This document shows positions 1-10,520 of a stretch of DNA of 33,347 bases, in pieces. How positions within the stretch are numbered: position 1 is the first letter of the stretch; each line of letters opens with the position of its first letter. The notes below the pieces were generated by a model. The model did no database searches. It was given only the letters and a program-made list of their open reading frames with translations, and had not been told where the DNA came from. The stretch lies in contig JBBBWG010033019.1 in the NCBI GenBank assembly GCA_037176905.1, positions 1-33,347 on the forward strand. The letters run 5' to 3'. Source of the DNA: Azolla pinnata (taxonomy: Eukaryota; Streptophyta; Polypodiopsida; Salviniales; Salviniaceae). The translations under genes and the position numbers were made by a program.

Positions 1-840
1 AGATATAGATAGATTGAAAGAACAATATATATGTATCTATATATATATATATATACCGCTAGCTCCCGAACCCAACGAAGATTCAAAAATCCAAAGCTTA
101 TTTTGGGGACAAAATCAGCACGGAGCTGACTGACTGCAGCACGCACTACATACACACATGCACATACATGCATGCACACACACACACACACACAATACAT
201 ATACAGACACATACACGGTTTACAACACGCGCGCGCTCTGGAAAATCCTGCAGACAAGAAGGGGATGGGACGGGGCTAACTGAAAACCGAAATTCCTCAC
301 ATTCTTATAGTTATTACTATTGTTGTTGCTGTTGTTGCGGCTGCTGCGGCTGCTGTGCGTTGCACAGATGATAAGAATATATCCTTTGCTTCTTTCTTTT
401 CTTCTCTTGTTTGGTCGTTTTTTCTTGGCTTTTTGTTGACAGGAGAAGGGGGGCGGGGGGGGAGGTGGCAGGATTCGAGCCCGTGACCGATTTTGAAAAA
501 GGCGAACAAATAAATAAATGAATAAATAAATGAACGAAGAAAAATCCAGCTCTCTCTCTCTCTAGCTCACGCACGCACATCCTCTCTCTCTACGCCGCCC
601 TCAAATCATATAAATCTATTTACTTACAGCGATTTGTTTTTTTTGGGGGCATATATATATATAATATTATATAAATATATATATATTTATTTATTTATAT
701 ATATTAAATATGCGGGTACGTCTCGGGCCTCCCCCACATTCTCTCTCCTCTCTCCTCTTCTCCGCTTGACGACAAAGAGAGAGAATAATAACTCTCTCTC
801 TCTCTCTCAGAAACACAGAGAGAAGTTCTTATTCTATGCT

Positions 841-975
841 CTTCTTCTTCCTTCTTCTTCCTTCTTCTTCTTCTTCTTCTTCTTCGGCCGGCCGGCCGTC
901 CGTCCGTCCGTCCGTCCGTCCGTCCGTCGGTCCCGTCAGTCCGTCCGTCAGTCCGTCCGTCAGTTCGTCCGTCAG
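841..975. repeat. CTT microsatellite followed by a CCGT tetranucleotide tract
   Basis: CTT/CTTC repeats (841-885) run through GGCCGGCCGGCC (886-897) into about 18 copies of CCGT with CAGT variants, ending near 975. All frames are open on both strands because of the simple composition, so these frames are not genes. Confidence 0.85.
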
Positions 976-1186
976 TCTTCTTCTGCTGCTGCCGCTTCAC
1001 AACCACAACACCAAACAAAAGCAAAATGCCCTAAACCCCTTTATATTCTCTCCCGCCGCCTCCTCCTCCTCCTCCTTCTCCTTCATTCTTCTCCTTCATT
1101 CTTCTGATCCTCCTTCGTTAAAACCCGCGCTCGATCGATCCTCTTCGCCAGCAGTACCCGCCATCGATTCCCCCTCCTCCTCCTGC

Positions 1187-1195
1187 TATATATAA
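1187..1195 (+). promoter_or_regulatory. Candidate TATA box for the MYB-CC gene
   Basis: TATATATAA lies about 550 bp before the start codon, between a CT/CCT-rich stretch and the presumed leader. It is the best TATA match close upstream, but AT-rich strings are common here, so this is only a candidate. Confidence 0.3.
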
Positions 1196-1410
1196 TCTAT
1201 CTTCCGCTTCCGCCCACATCCATTTGCGCCTGCCATTGCAGCTGCTGCAACAATTCCCCAGCTCTTCCGCCCTACTCATCACATCATCATCATCATCATC
1301 TTCTTCTTCTTCTTCTCCTTCTTGTGAATCTTCTTCTGATTCTTCTGAATTCTCTTCTTCTATTCCTACTGCTGAATCCGCCTCCCTTGGAGCTTTGATT
1401 TCGTGTAGGT

Positions 1411-1512
1411 ATGATCTATGCAGCAATCCGGCCTCCGTCCAGTAGATCGGTAGGTAGTGCCGCTTGCCTTCAATTCTCCGACAAATTCCTCAGCTCCCGG
1501 GAGCCCTCGTAA
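1411..1512 (+). CDS. Possible upstream ORF (33 codons) in the MYB-CC leader
   Basis: An ATG opens a 33-codon frame (MIYAAIRPPSSRS..) closed by TAA, 235 bp before the main start. A second short frame, 1418-1453 (MQQSGLRPVDR), overlaps it. It counts as a uORF only if this DNA stays in the mature leader. The string TAG/GTATGA at 1405-1413 could be a splice donor of a leader intron, which would remove it. Function is not known. Confidence 0.25.
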   Translation: MIYAAIRPPSSRSVGSAACLQFSDKFLSSREPS

Positions 1513-1568
1513 TTAAATCTTCTAATTCAGCTACTGCTGCTGACCCTCCTGCGATTGATTTGTGCGAT

Positions 1569-1616
1569 ATGCCCGAGCGCACGATCGAGTTGCAGGGATC
1601 CATTGTTTACACATAA
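1569..1616 (+). CDS. Possible upstream ORF (15 codons) in the MYB-CC leader
   Basis: ATG at 1569 reads MPERTIELQGSIVYT and stops with TAA, 131 bp before the main start codon. It could dampen translation of the factor if present in the mRNA. There is no evidence of peptide conservation from a single sequence. Confidence 0.25.
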   Translation: MPERTIELQGSIVYT

Positions 1617-1747
1617 GACGCCCTGCAGGAGCCTACTTATAATTACCACACTAATCACAATTATCAGATCCATCCGAACATATCCGCTGGATCAACAGAA
1701 CAGCTAATTACTAGATAGATCGATAGATATAGACCAGAGACCGAGAG

Positions 1748-4441
1748 ATGCAGTTGAGCGGTGGCGCGACTGCCGGATCTTCAGCGGCATCAGCATCACT
1801 ATCCGCTGCAGCTGTACTGCCATCGCTGCAGCTCTATAATGACGGAAACAGTACGTCGACGAATAGCATGAGCCAGAGCTTCCACGCGACCCTGATCACC
1901 AGCGGCACCAATACCAGTACGATTCCTGGTGCAAACGTCGGTAACAGTAGTAGCAGTTCTGCAGCTACAAGCGGCTGCGCGTCCCACAGTACCCCCGCCA
2001 ACATCATTCACGGTTATAACGGTGATAACCGTGCGGAGAAGAAGACGTCGATGAAGCTGACGAATCCAGATCATGTAATGCATGAGACGGCGCCGGATAA
2101 TAATATATTGAGGCCCATGGATAGTACGAATCAGATGATCGCCCAAATAATGATCAGATCAAACTCCGCCGGGGGTACTACGAACAACAACAACAGCGTG
2201 ATGATCAGCAGCGCAAACAACAGCAGCAGCAGCAGCAGCAGCAAGAGTAACGATGCAATTATCAGTGATCGCCCTGATGCTATGATCAGCAGCGCTACAG
2301 CTAGCTGCATTAACGAGGCCGGAAGCATGCTGATCAGCCTCCGCCGGCCGATGGATGCAACGTCTACCGAAACGCTCAGTATGGATCAAGGCGATATGGA
2401 GATGGGCGACGATGAGATGGAGATGGAGGATCACATGGTCCAGGGGATGAATCGGGGCGGCGCCAACAGTGCTAATGTTCTGCAGGTCGGCGGCAGCAAC
2501 ATCATCCAGCTCTCGACGGATCCCAAGCCACGCCTGCGCTGGACGTCTGATCTCCACAAACGATTCGCCGACGCCGTCGCCCATCTCGGCGGCCCCGACA
2601 GTACGTACTCTGCTAATCAATCGAATCAATGGAATCGAAATCAAATCATGAATCGAATACACACACACACATGCATACAATATACTTATGCGTTGTGTAC
2701 ATCTGTGTATCTTGGCATGCACGCGCACACGTCCGTACGTTCCGTACGTACTTGCATGCATGCGTACGTACACTTGAAGCGTAGATCCTACTCGAATGCC
2801 GCTAGATCACCAGCACAGCTTTTGCTGTACTTATTGTAGATCCGCTTAAATAAATCCGTCGTAGATGATCTGGTACCACATATACCTATACTAATTTCGC
2901 CGTGATTGATGTGATTTATATATGATCGTGAATCGATGATCGGCCTCATGTTAACCTATTAAGACGCAATTGTTTTCTTTGTGTTTTTTTTTGCTGACTG
3001 ACCTGCAGAGGCCACCCCAAAGTCCGTGATGCGCGTGATGAACGTGAAAGGCCTCACGCTCTACCACCTCAAGAGCCACCTCCAGGTTGATTATTTATTT
3101 ATTATATGCTGGTAACTTGCATCAATTCATTAATTACGTGTGTAGTAAGTAATTAGATAGAGATATTGCTGTCGCTGATTTGACTGGCTATATTATACAC
3201 TGCGTATAATTGGGTGCATCTGATATGATTGCATGTGATCAGAGCTCACTGCAGCTAAGTATAATGACAATTTGTTCTCTGATTTTCTTCTTCCTGATTT
3301 CAGAAATATCGGCTCGGGAAGCAACCCCATAAAGAAGTGAACACCGAGCTCAACAAGCTAGGTATGATAATGACTGATGAATCTTGACGTCCAACCAATA
3401 TTATATACCGCGAATTATTATTATTATTGTTCATAAGATTTGCCATTAATTCAATGGTTTAGTCGATTGAGCTGAATGTGGCATTTACGCCGTTAAATTT
3501 TCTACTGCAATATGTCAATCCCAATTAATGTTGATCGACGAGACGTTGTGGATATTGATCGGCAGGGAACTGCAATATAAATATGATGAATGGCGAGAAT
3601 AACAAGCAGTTAGAGGCAGGCTCCGCTGGTTTTCTCGCCTCGCAAACACAGCTCGAAGAGTAAGCAGAAAATCATGTCTACTTCTATTTCCATATTCATC
3701 GTTCACAGTGCTATAATTTATAATATGGATTCATGCGTGCTCATAATCGAACGCCCTAAGCGATCGTCGATCATGTTGCGATGAATTACATAACGTTGAC
3801 TGGGCCGATTTGTCTGGCAGCCAAAGCAAGCAGATATTCGAGGCACTGCGCATGCAGATGGAGGTCCAGAATCGGCTGCACGAGCAACTAGAGGTGCGTG
3901 TAATAATGATTGAAAGCCCCGTGACGAAATCAAAGAAAGGAGGCCTGCGATTTCATAATGAAATGAATCTGGAATATTGATGATGGTGATGATGATGGTG
4001 GTTGTGGTGATGGTGGTGATGATGATGGTGGTGGTGGAGGTGATGATGATGATGGTGGTGATGGGCCGAATGCTGCTGCTAAAACTGATGGAGCGGGGTG
4101 ATGATGGTGATGGTGGTGGTGGATATTCATGATGGTGATGGTGGTGGTGATGATGGTGACGGTGGTGATGGTGACGATGGTGATCATGATGATGACAGGT
4201 GCAGAAGCAGCTGCAGCTGAGGATCGAGTCGCAGGGCAAGTACTTGCAGGAGATTGTGGAGAAGGCGCAGGAGGCGCTGACGGCGGCGTCGCGGGCGGTG
4301 GTGGCGGCGGCGGCGGCCGGGACGTCATTAATGTCGTCATCGGGGCATCGAATCGATCAGGAGCAGCAGCAGCAGCAGCAGCAGCTGATGATGATCACCA
4401 TGGATCAGCAAACGCCCACATTCATGAACAGCAACGGCATC

Positions 4442-4482
<41 letters not shown>

Positions 4483-4873
4483 CGGCACTAATAGCAACAG
4501 CATGATTCTAAGCAGCAAGATTAATGATCATAAGATGCCGGGCGGCGGCGTGAAGGCGAGCTGCATGTACTACAGCCATGAGTACGATCGGATCGAGGCG
4601 GCGCGGGCGGAGCTTTCACACCTGGCCGCGAGGATGTCGGCCGACCGCGCGGCGGCGGCGGCCGGCTCCGGCGCCAGCCGCCAGCTGCACCAGCTCCTCC
4701 TCCTCCCCGCCGCCGCCACTACATCAGCTCATGCCATGCACTTCACCACCTCCAGTAGTACCACCGCCATTAATGACGGCAACGATCGCATGATCAGCCA
4801 CGACGACAACGACAACGATAGGAACATCGGCAATCTCGGCGGCGCCAATACCGACGACGACGACAACAACGAC

Positions 4874-4904
<31 letters not shown>

Positions 4905-4939
4905 GCAACAACAACAGCAACAACAACAACAACAAGAGC

Positions 4940-4979
<40 letters not shown>

Positions 4980-5416
4980 GCAAGAATAACAAGAATAACG
5001 TCGGCGGCGTTATCGACGGTGCTGGCGGCACGATCGCCTCCGGGCTGCCGCACGATCGGCTCCACGAGGCGCCGCCGCCGTCGGATTGCTCCTCCGACAG
5101 CTCCCTCAGCGACGGCCCCGATCCTCCGCCGGCTCCGCCGTGCTGCAAGAAGCTCCGCATGTTCCTCAACGACGACGCCGCGGGCGACGACAGCACGACG
5201 CAGCTCGTGCTCTCCACCAGCACCACGAGCTCCGCGCCGATCATCGCCCCCTCCTGCAGCGCCACTGATCACCACCTCCACAATCATCATCATCATCATC
5301 GACATCATGCCCTCAAGCTGCAGAACCACCAGCTCAACGCCAACAGCAGTAACCATCACCATCACCATCATCACCATCTCCTTCGTGCAGAGCTTCATAA
5401 TCATCAATATCATCAT

Positions 5417-5448
<32 letters not shown>

Positions 5449-5602
5449 ATATCAAGCTTCCATGGCGTCCACTGCACTGGCTCCGTCGCCCCCAGCTCCT
5501 GCGCCGGCGGCTGCGCCTCCCCCTGCACCCACCACTACGTCTACTGCTGCCACTGCTATTGCCTGCATAAGCCCTCATTATAGCCTCGATCTCAACGCAT
5601 AA
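1748..5602 (+). CDS. MYB-CC (GARP/G2-like, PHR1-like) transcription factor, six exons, 852 aa
   Basis: Exons: 1748-2600, 3009-3085, 3304-3361, 3566-3659, 3821-3893, 4199-5602; all junctions are GT-AG and keep frame. Residues about 260-317 are the single MYB/GARP DNA-binding domain (KPRLRW.., [39 protein letters not shown]). Residues about 362-412 are the MYB-CC coiled coil with its LHEQLE signature (380-385), then [13 protein letters not shown]. The family binds P1BS-type sites as dimers and acts in phosphate-starvation and related responses in the nucleus; the LGKQPHKE stretch after the MYB domain is closest to the PHL2/PHL3 branch from memory. The protein ends in SLDLNA, an EAR-like repressor motif (inference). 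It is about twice the usual family length, because of Ser/Asn-rich N-terminal and Asn/Gln/His/Ala/Pro-rich C-terminal tracts. The start is the first ATG of the long open frame; the preceding leader has other ATGs out of frame. Confidence 0.93.
3978..4197. repeat. GATGGT-type microsatellite filling the end of MYB-CC intron 5
   Basis: Degenerate GATGGT/GATGAT units run from about 3978 to the intron end at 4198, with one break at about 4064-4100. The tract reaches the splice acceptor itself, so the usual pyrimidine-rich run before the AG is absent. Confidence 0.8.
4441..4483. repeat. AAC microsatellite coding a poly-Asn run
   Basis: An uninterrupted CAA/AAC run lies in frame inside exon 6 of the MYB-CC gene and codes for 14 asparagines near residue 467. 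A CAG run coding poly-Gln precedes it (about 4362-4385). Confidence 0.85.
4858..4984. repeat. Long AAC/GAC microsatellite coding an Asn-rich stretch
   Basis: About 125 bp of AAC units with scattered GAC, AGC and AAG changes, in frame in MYB-CC exon 6 (residues about 606-648). The changes preserve hydrophilic residues, and the array is interrupted rather than pure, which would slow slippage. Confidence 0.85.
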
Positions 5603-6761
5603 TGAATTACGATCCCCACGACGACGACGACGACAACGCCGACATTAATCAGGAACCGTATGATTATCGGCGCGGATAATTCTGTTGATCGCGAGATGGC
5701 GAGAGGCGCAGAAAATCGTTATACAAGTTCGATATAGTTTCCTAGTGTTGTAATATGTGTGATGATATTCACTGTTCCAAATTACAGACGTTCACCTGTG
5801 TTGTGGGCGATATTACAGAATAACTAGTCCTAGGGGATCAATGCAAATTCCGTGCCCAGCTGCTAGCAACCAGCTTGAGTTCTCCTCCTTCTATGTGGGC
5901 GATTAATGTGGCTATAATGGTGGGCGTACTACAGCTAATTGTAAGCTGATCCAGAAATTAAGCGGTGCGTACCTACAGTACTCCGGAGCTGATTGCAGAC
6001 GCAATGTTGCAGATGCTAATGCTAGGGTTAGTGATTTTAATTATACACAGATGTAGACACTGAATACAGCTGGAATCGTACAGTAATCCTGATCACCAGC
6101 TGATGATTATCGATTAGAATTGCCCTGCATGTACTAATTACTTTCTTTAATTTCTATGTGTAATTTTATGCCCCAAATTGCAGAAGTTCAGCAGCTTGAT
6201 CTTTTGCATATTGCAGCATACATTCATCAGTCGATCATATGATAATGCAATATAATATCGCGATCAGGCAATGCGCTAATTAGGCGGGCGTACTGCGATC
6301 GACTTTGCAGTAGATCGAATCATCGATGGTGCAACGACTGATTCATTGTTCGTTTCAATCAGCTGATCGATCGGTCGGCAACAATGTGGGCAGATCATTA
6401 TCCGCGATCAGTCGATGATTTAATATATCAGATCTGATCCAAGCGCAAAGACGAAGAGCCTATCTGACGGATCATCTGATCCGGCATCTTACATGGTTAA
6501 AAGAAAAAAAGCCTAGAATATATTGGACTGATCTGCCATGATTCTTCTTGGTTTCACAACTCATGTAATCTGATGGATACCTTAGAACATTCTTCTTCTC
6601 TCGAGAATAATTACCGCCTGCAAAATGTCCTTCCTCCACATCTGGCTCAAACATTGCACAGCTCTGATCCATCATCTGTCGATGGAGCAAGTTGGGCAAT
6701 GTATACCCAGGGGGCAAAAGCCTGGTCTTATATACCCTAGAAGTATGTGTAGATATAGTAG

Positions 6762-6803
<42 letters not shown>

Positions 6804-8059
6804 GGAGCTGGATCACGCACTTGCAATTGTTTTCTGCATCTATCTGTACATGCTATGCTAAACAAGGAAGAGGAGTGTTCAATTCAATTCAATTCAAAAA
6901 AAGGGGGGATTGAATGGTTTCAGAAGAATATTCTTGGCTTGGTTGGGCTTTCTGACAAAGGCCATGATGGGTGAAGTGGGGTGGGGCTGGGCTCTTGGCT
7001 AGTGCAAACAACAAGAAGAAGAAAAAGAAGGAATTGTTGTAGTTGTGTGTGTACATGAATATCCCTTTCAAGAGGAGGAGGACTCTGGAGCTTTTGTCCG
7101 GGCTCGATCTTGTCATGTGGCCGTTGCGTCATTGGCTCGAATCCAGGATTGCTCAGCAGTAAGTCAGATCAGGACATTGGCCACCAGCAGAACTTCTATG
7201 GCCCTAGAGGAAGTTTTTACTTACTACCTGCTACTCGTTTTCGCTAGATCTGTCTGTCTTTTCTGCGCATCAGGCGCTGAGGTTTTCTGTCAGCGATGCC
7301 TGGATTCCGATCGGAGGGTTTTCTGGTGGCAGACTCTGCCGCAGGGACTTCGATCGGAGCATCGATCGATCGATCAGCCCCTGACATAATTAGCTTAACG
7401 ATTAGTAAAGGCTCTGCTACCACCAAGCATTGACTCTGCCGTCGAGTTCTTGCGGGCACAGAACCTCGTCGGAACACGCTTCGAGCTGGAACCAATCTAC
7501 AACCCATCTCTACCTCTCTTTGTCTATCTGGTGGTGGATAATCGTCGAATTCATCGATCGGCGACGACATTGGAGCAATGACTACAGTGGGAAGTTGGCT
7601 TGTAAAGAGAAAGTGGTGCAATGACTGGATCTTCTTCTTCTTCTGGATCAGCCATAAGTTGATGAGCCTGTATCGAGACAGGAGAATTCGAGCCTGTATC
7701 GGGGGACAAAAGCCACTTTTATGGTTCATGTCTAAAGTTGGGAGATATGTCATGCACACCCATTGAGACCTCTTGCAGAGGTCAACTGCCTTTTGTAGCC
7801 TGATCATCATCAAGAAGCTCCACCTTCCTCCTCCATGCCAATGATGATTAGCATCTTATGTCTGATATCGCAGTGCCGATCATCAGAAGAGAGTCAACCT
7901 GGATTTAAATTTCAAATGTGGGTGTGTATGTGGTTGTAAGGTCGCTCGACATACGAAATCCGTGCCCCCTTTTATTTTTTTTGAAGGGTACCCTTTGAGT
8001 TTACATTTCAAAAGGCAAATGATTTCTAAGAGAGAATTAATTTCATATTTTGCAGGGCA
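5603..8059. other. 3' flank of the MYB-CC gene and intergenic DNA
   Basis: The first few hundred bases are probably the 3' UTR, with several AT-rich strings that could serve as polyadenylation signals. The rest is intergenic. A CA repeat sits at 6764-6802. A 12-bp direct repeat GAGCCTGTATCG occurs at about 7668 and 7690. Open frames here (the longest is 189 codons on the minus strand, 7244-7813) have no domain I recognise and no convincing splice or start context. Confidence 0.5.
6764..6802. repeat. CA microsatellite
   Basis: About 19 pure AC/CA units in intergenic DNA between the MYB-CC and rhodanese genes. Confidence 0.9.
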
Positions 8060-8084
8060 CCCTAAACCCTAAACCCTAAACCCT
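8060..8084 (-). repeat. Interstitial telomere-type repeat (CCCTAAA)3.6
   Basis: Three perfect CCCTAAA units plus CCCT, the plant telomere repeat on its C-rich strand. It also forms telo-box motifs (AAACCCTAA). A second block in the opposite orientation lies 381 bp downstream. Confidence 0.9.
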
Positions 8085-8153
8085 TGCTAGCATTGTTTAT
8101 TTGAATCCCTATATTTCTATCAAAGCATTTTATCCAAATTGTGTGAGGAAGGA

Positions 8154-8456
8154 TCAAGAATAATATTTATTTGTGGGTTGAAAAAACAAATAACACAAAG
8201 GACAAACACTATGGAGTGTTTCTGTTCTTGAAGCAGAACACAAAGAATAGGATTCAAAGTTGTGGCTGTGGGGATCTGATCGAATTTCTACGCCAGGAAT
8301 CGGAATCCGTAGCAACTCAGCTCTGACAAGTTTGCCGTTTTTTCTTCGCAATGGGAGCTTTTTCGAAATCCAGATGCGTTGAAGGAATAATCGGGAATGT
8401 GGTGCTGACAAAAGGGCAGAATCAGACGCATTTCTGAGAGCGCAGATCCGATGCAC
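8154..8456 (-). CDS. Unrecognised 100-codon frame beside the telo-box cluster (doubtful)
   Basis: The frame begins with ATG at 8456 (MHRICALRNASDS..) immediately after the telo-box cluster, and ends at 8154 with TGA. Telo-boxes are common close to transcription starts of plant genes for ribosomal proteins and translation factors, so the setting is gene-like. However, the protein shows no domain I know and no repeats or membrane segment, and a 100-codon frame can occur by chance. The DNA may instead be a first exon whose partner exons I cannot identify. Confidence 0.2.
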   Translation of the reverse strand: MHRICALRNASDSALLSAPHSRLFLQRIWISKKLPLRRKNGKLVRAELLRIPIPGVEIRSDPHSHNFESYSLCSASRTETLHSVCPLCYLFFQPTNKYYS

Positions 8457-8465
8457 ACAAGGCTT

Positions 8466-8507
8466 TTTTAGGCTTTAGGGTTTAGGGTTTAGGGTTTCGG
8501 GGTTTAA
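8466..8507 (+). repeat. Interstitial telomere-type repeat (TTTAGGG), inverted relative to 8060
   Basis: Three perfect TTTAGGG units (8474-8494) flanked by imperfect ones. With the CCCTAAA block at 8060-8084 it makes an inverted pair facing outwards. Read on the minus strand it is an AAACCCTAA telo-box cluster ending about 10-20 bp before an ATG at 8456. Confidence 0.9.
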
Positions 8508-9239
8508 GGAGCATCATAAACCATCATCGCCAAATGTACGGTGCAATGGGGATCTTCACAGCTGGAAATCTCATTCGTTCGTTCGTTCGTTTGATCGATC
8601 GATCTGCGCATATATTCCCATGCCTCTCGATTTTCCCGATTCATAGCTACGTACATACCACTACGAATGTAGGTCACAGTGATGATGCCCCGTGCGAGAG
8701 GCTCGTCAGACAAGCGAAGCGAAAGCACGCAAAGAGACGGAAGAAACCAGCATCGATCCCATCGAGTCTAACGTTGTTCAGGTTTTCTGGCTCTCTCTGT
8801 GGGGTTCATTAGAATCATGGAGATGCTCCTAGTATGCCCATTGATTGGGCTGGTTTCCAGGATTCATCTGCATAAGCTTTATTTCTCGGGAAAGGCTCAT
8901 CCAGTTCAAAAACAAAGCTTGGTTAGATTTCAGTTCCCATAGCCCAAGAAGCTCTTTCAAGTGGCATGATTCACTGGATCATTGTCAAACAAGAACAGTA
9001 GTAATATTCTATCTATATATGCATACGTACACGTAACATTACAAACATATATATATATATATGCATGTGAGCCCCCCTAGGAAAATAGTTTGAATCCAAA
9101 CATTTCCGTTCTTGATTAAAAACAGGTCACATGCCCACATATTGGAGAAATAGTTGTTTGATTTGATCATTGGGAGCTATTCTTGTTTGTATGAACTGAT
9201 TCGATGCGTTTGCATGTGATATAAGTCAGGCACGCGCAT

Positions 9240-9242
<3 letters not shown>

Positions 9243-9278
<36 letters not shown>
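9243..9278. repeat. CA microsatellite
   Basis: Eighteen pure CA units in intergenic DNA. Confidence 0.9.
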
Positions 9279-9282
<4 letters not shown>

Positions 9283-9879
9283 AATTGGAGTTATTAGAGC
9301 ACGTGACCTCGCTTTAGCTAGAGTCTCTAGTGATTTAAGAACTCTCTACTTGAAATTTGTTCGAGACTTGTTGCGCCTCAAAGTCAACTCCTGAGGACCT
9401 ATAGAGCATCTTCGATGAATCAGGTTTCGAATGAACGTAGTACCACGGATTCGGGCACTGCTACTCAAAAGTTAGAACTGGAAAATCTAGGAGAGCGGTT
9501 CCATCCCACAGTTGATATTGGGCACAGTTCAATAAAAGACTAGATTAAGATAGTTGGATTGCATGTCTGGAGATGAAGATATTCGAATATTATCATTGGA
9601 CCTCAGAACCCAGGTTTTGAATCTATCAAAGAAGGTATAGCTAGTTTCATGAGAGCACTAGGTAGTTATCATATGAAAGCTTTTTTAGCATTGTTACAAA
9701 GCTCTAACTTCAAGCATGTGCAATTCTTTCTTTCCCACTGAAGATCCAACATAATGTTTCTGTGTCGAAAAATTTCATATCTAGCTTTACACACTACTTG
9801 GGAGCCCTAGCCTCCATTCATCCTCAAATGACCACCAAGTCAGTTACAAGCGAGGGGGTTGAATGAGCTAGAATCCTAA

Positions 9880-10135
9880 GGATTCATTCCAAAACATGCA
9901 GGGCCTGCAGGCAATTCCGAAATAGATGCCTCCGAGTTTCTTTGGGGTTATTACAATTTACATATAATTGACAATGTTTTGGGAAGCCCTTGTTTCCCGA
10001 GCCAAGATCTGATGATGACACAACCGACGAAATGTGAGAAATCTTTTTGGGGCATTTTGCAGACCCATAAATTTGTCTGGAGGCTTGCGCCTGAAATACC
10101 CCGGCTTCTCTAGTGTCGGGATGCCAAGCGTGGCT
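9880..10135 (-). mobile_element. Decayed LINE fragment: reverse-transcriptase zinc-binding (zf-RVT) region
   Basis: Read on the minus strand, a broken frame gives KCPKKISHIS, then in other frames RRLCHHQILARE, then CNNPKETRRHLFRNC. This matches the order of the zf-RVT domain that follows reverse transcriptase in plant L1-type LINEs: an aromatic/Lys stretch, a W/RRL..HH..L block, then Cys-x2-Cys and ET..HLF..C. At least two frame changes are needed to follow it, so it is a dead remnant. The flanking DNA down to about 9290 may belong to the same element, but shows nothing clear. Confidence 0.55.
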
Positions 10136-10507
10136 TTCTCATCTTGTGCTCAAAGGTTGTCTGCCAATTTTCACCGAGCAGTGTAAGAACTCGCATCTCT
10201 GCGCATGTGTATATGTTTCACCACAAGGATTCGCCGAGATCCGAAACTAGTACCAATCCCAATCCAAATCAACTGCGTAGGTGTCCGTTTTTTTTCTTCA
10301 AAGGAAATATCTTTGAATTAGTTATCAAAATCATCGCAATAACGCTAAGAATTACAACAGGCATGCATCTTTTAATAAAGATGCGTCGAAAATGTACCAG
10401 AAAAAAACATTTAGGACACCATGACAGTTACAGATGTTCTGAACGTGTTATTCTACATGTGACAGGAGGTCGGATAATATCCATTCCGGATAACCGTTTC
10501 TACAAAC

Positions 10508-10520
10508 TATATATATAAAA
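10508..10520 (+). promoter_or_regulatory. Candidate TATA box of the PpiC-rhodanese gene
   Basis: TATATATATAAAA lies about 315 bp before the start codon. If used, the leader would carry out-of-frame ATGs at 10686 and 10737, so transcription may start further downstream. Weak evidence only. Confidence 0.25.

Larger units (their letters stand above)
1..1747 (+). promoter_or_regulatory. Promoter and 5' leader region of the MYB-CC gene, very rich in simple repeats
   Basis: No gene is supported here. The stretch holds AT repeats (about 36-55 and 650-705), a CA repeat (about 175-194), CT runs (547-566, 784-810), CTT and CCGT runs (841-975), and CT/CTT-rich DNA to about 1400. A TATATATAA string at 1187-1195 is a candidate TATA box, which would put transcription start near 1225 and give a leader of about 520 nt. 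Open frames across the repeats are low-complexity artefacts. At 461-486 a sequence resembles a tRNA T-arm but no full tRNA surrounds it. Confidence 0.45.

Noticed and set aside
461-486. tRNA-like T-arm (minus strand GGGCTCGAATCC)
   Set aside because: No D-arm, anticodon arm or pairing acceptor stem at the right distance; at most a SINE or tRNA remnant.
634-1426. Ser-, Arg- and Glu-rich frames on both strands in the MYB-CC upstream region
   Set aside because: Translations of CTT, CCGT and CT microsatellites; several frames are open at once and none has a domain.
4724-5578. Long minus-strand frames (Val/Leu/Gly-rich) opposite MYB-CC exon 6
   Set aside because: Shadow of the AAC/CAG/CAT coding repeats; the plus-strand frame carries the MYB-CC coiled coil and fits the exon structure.
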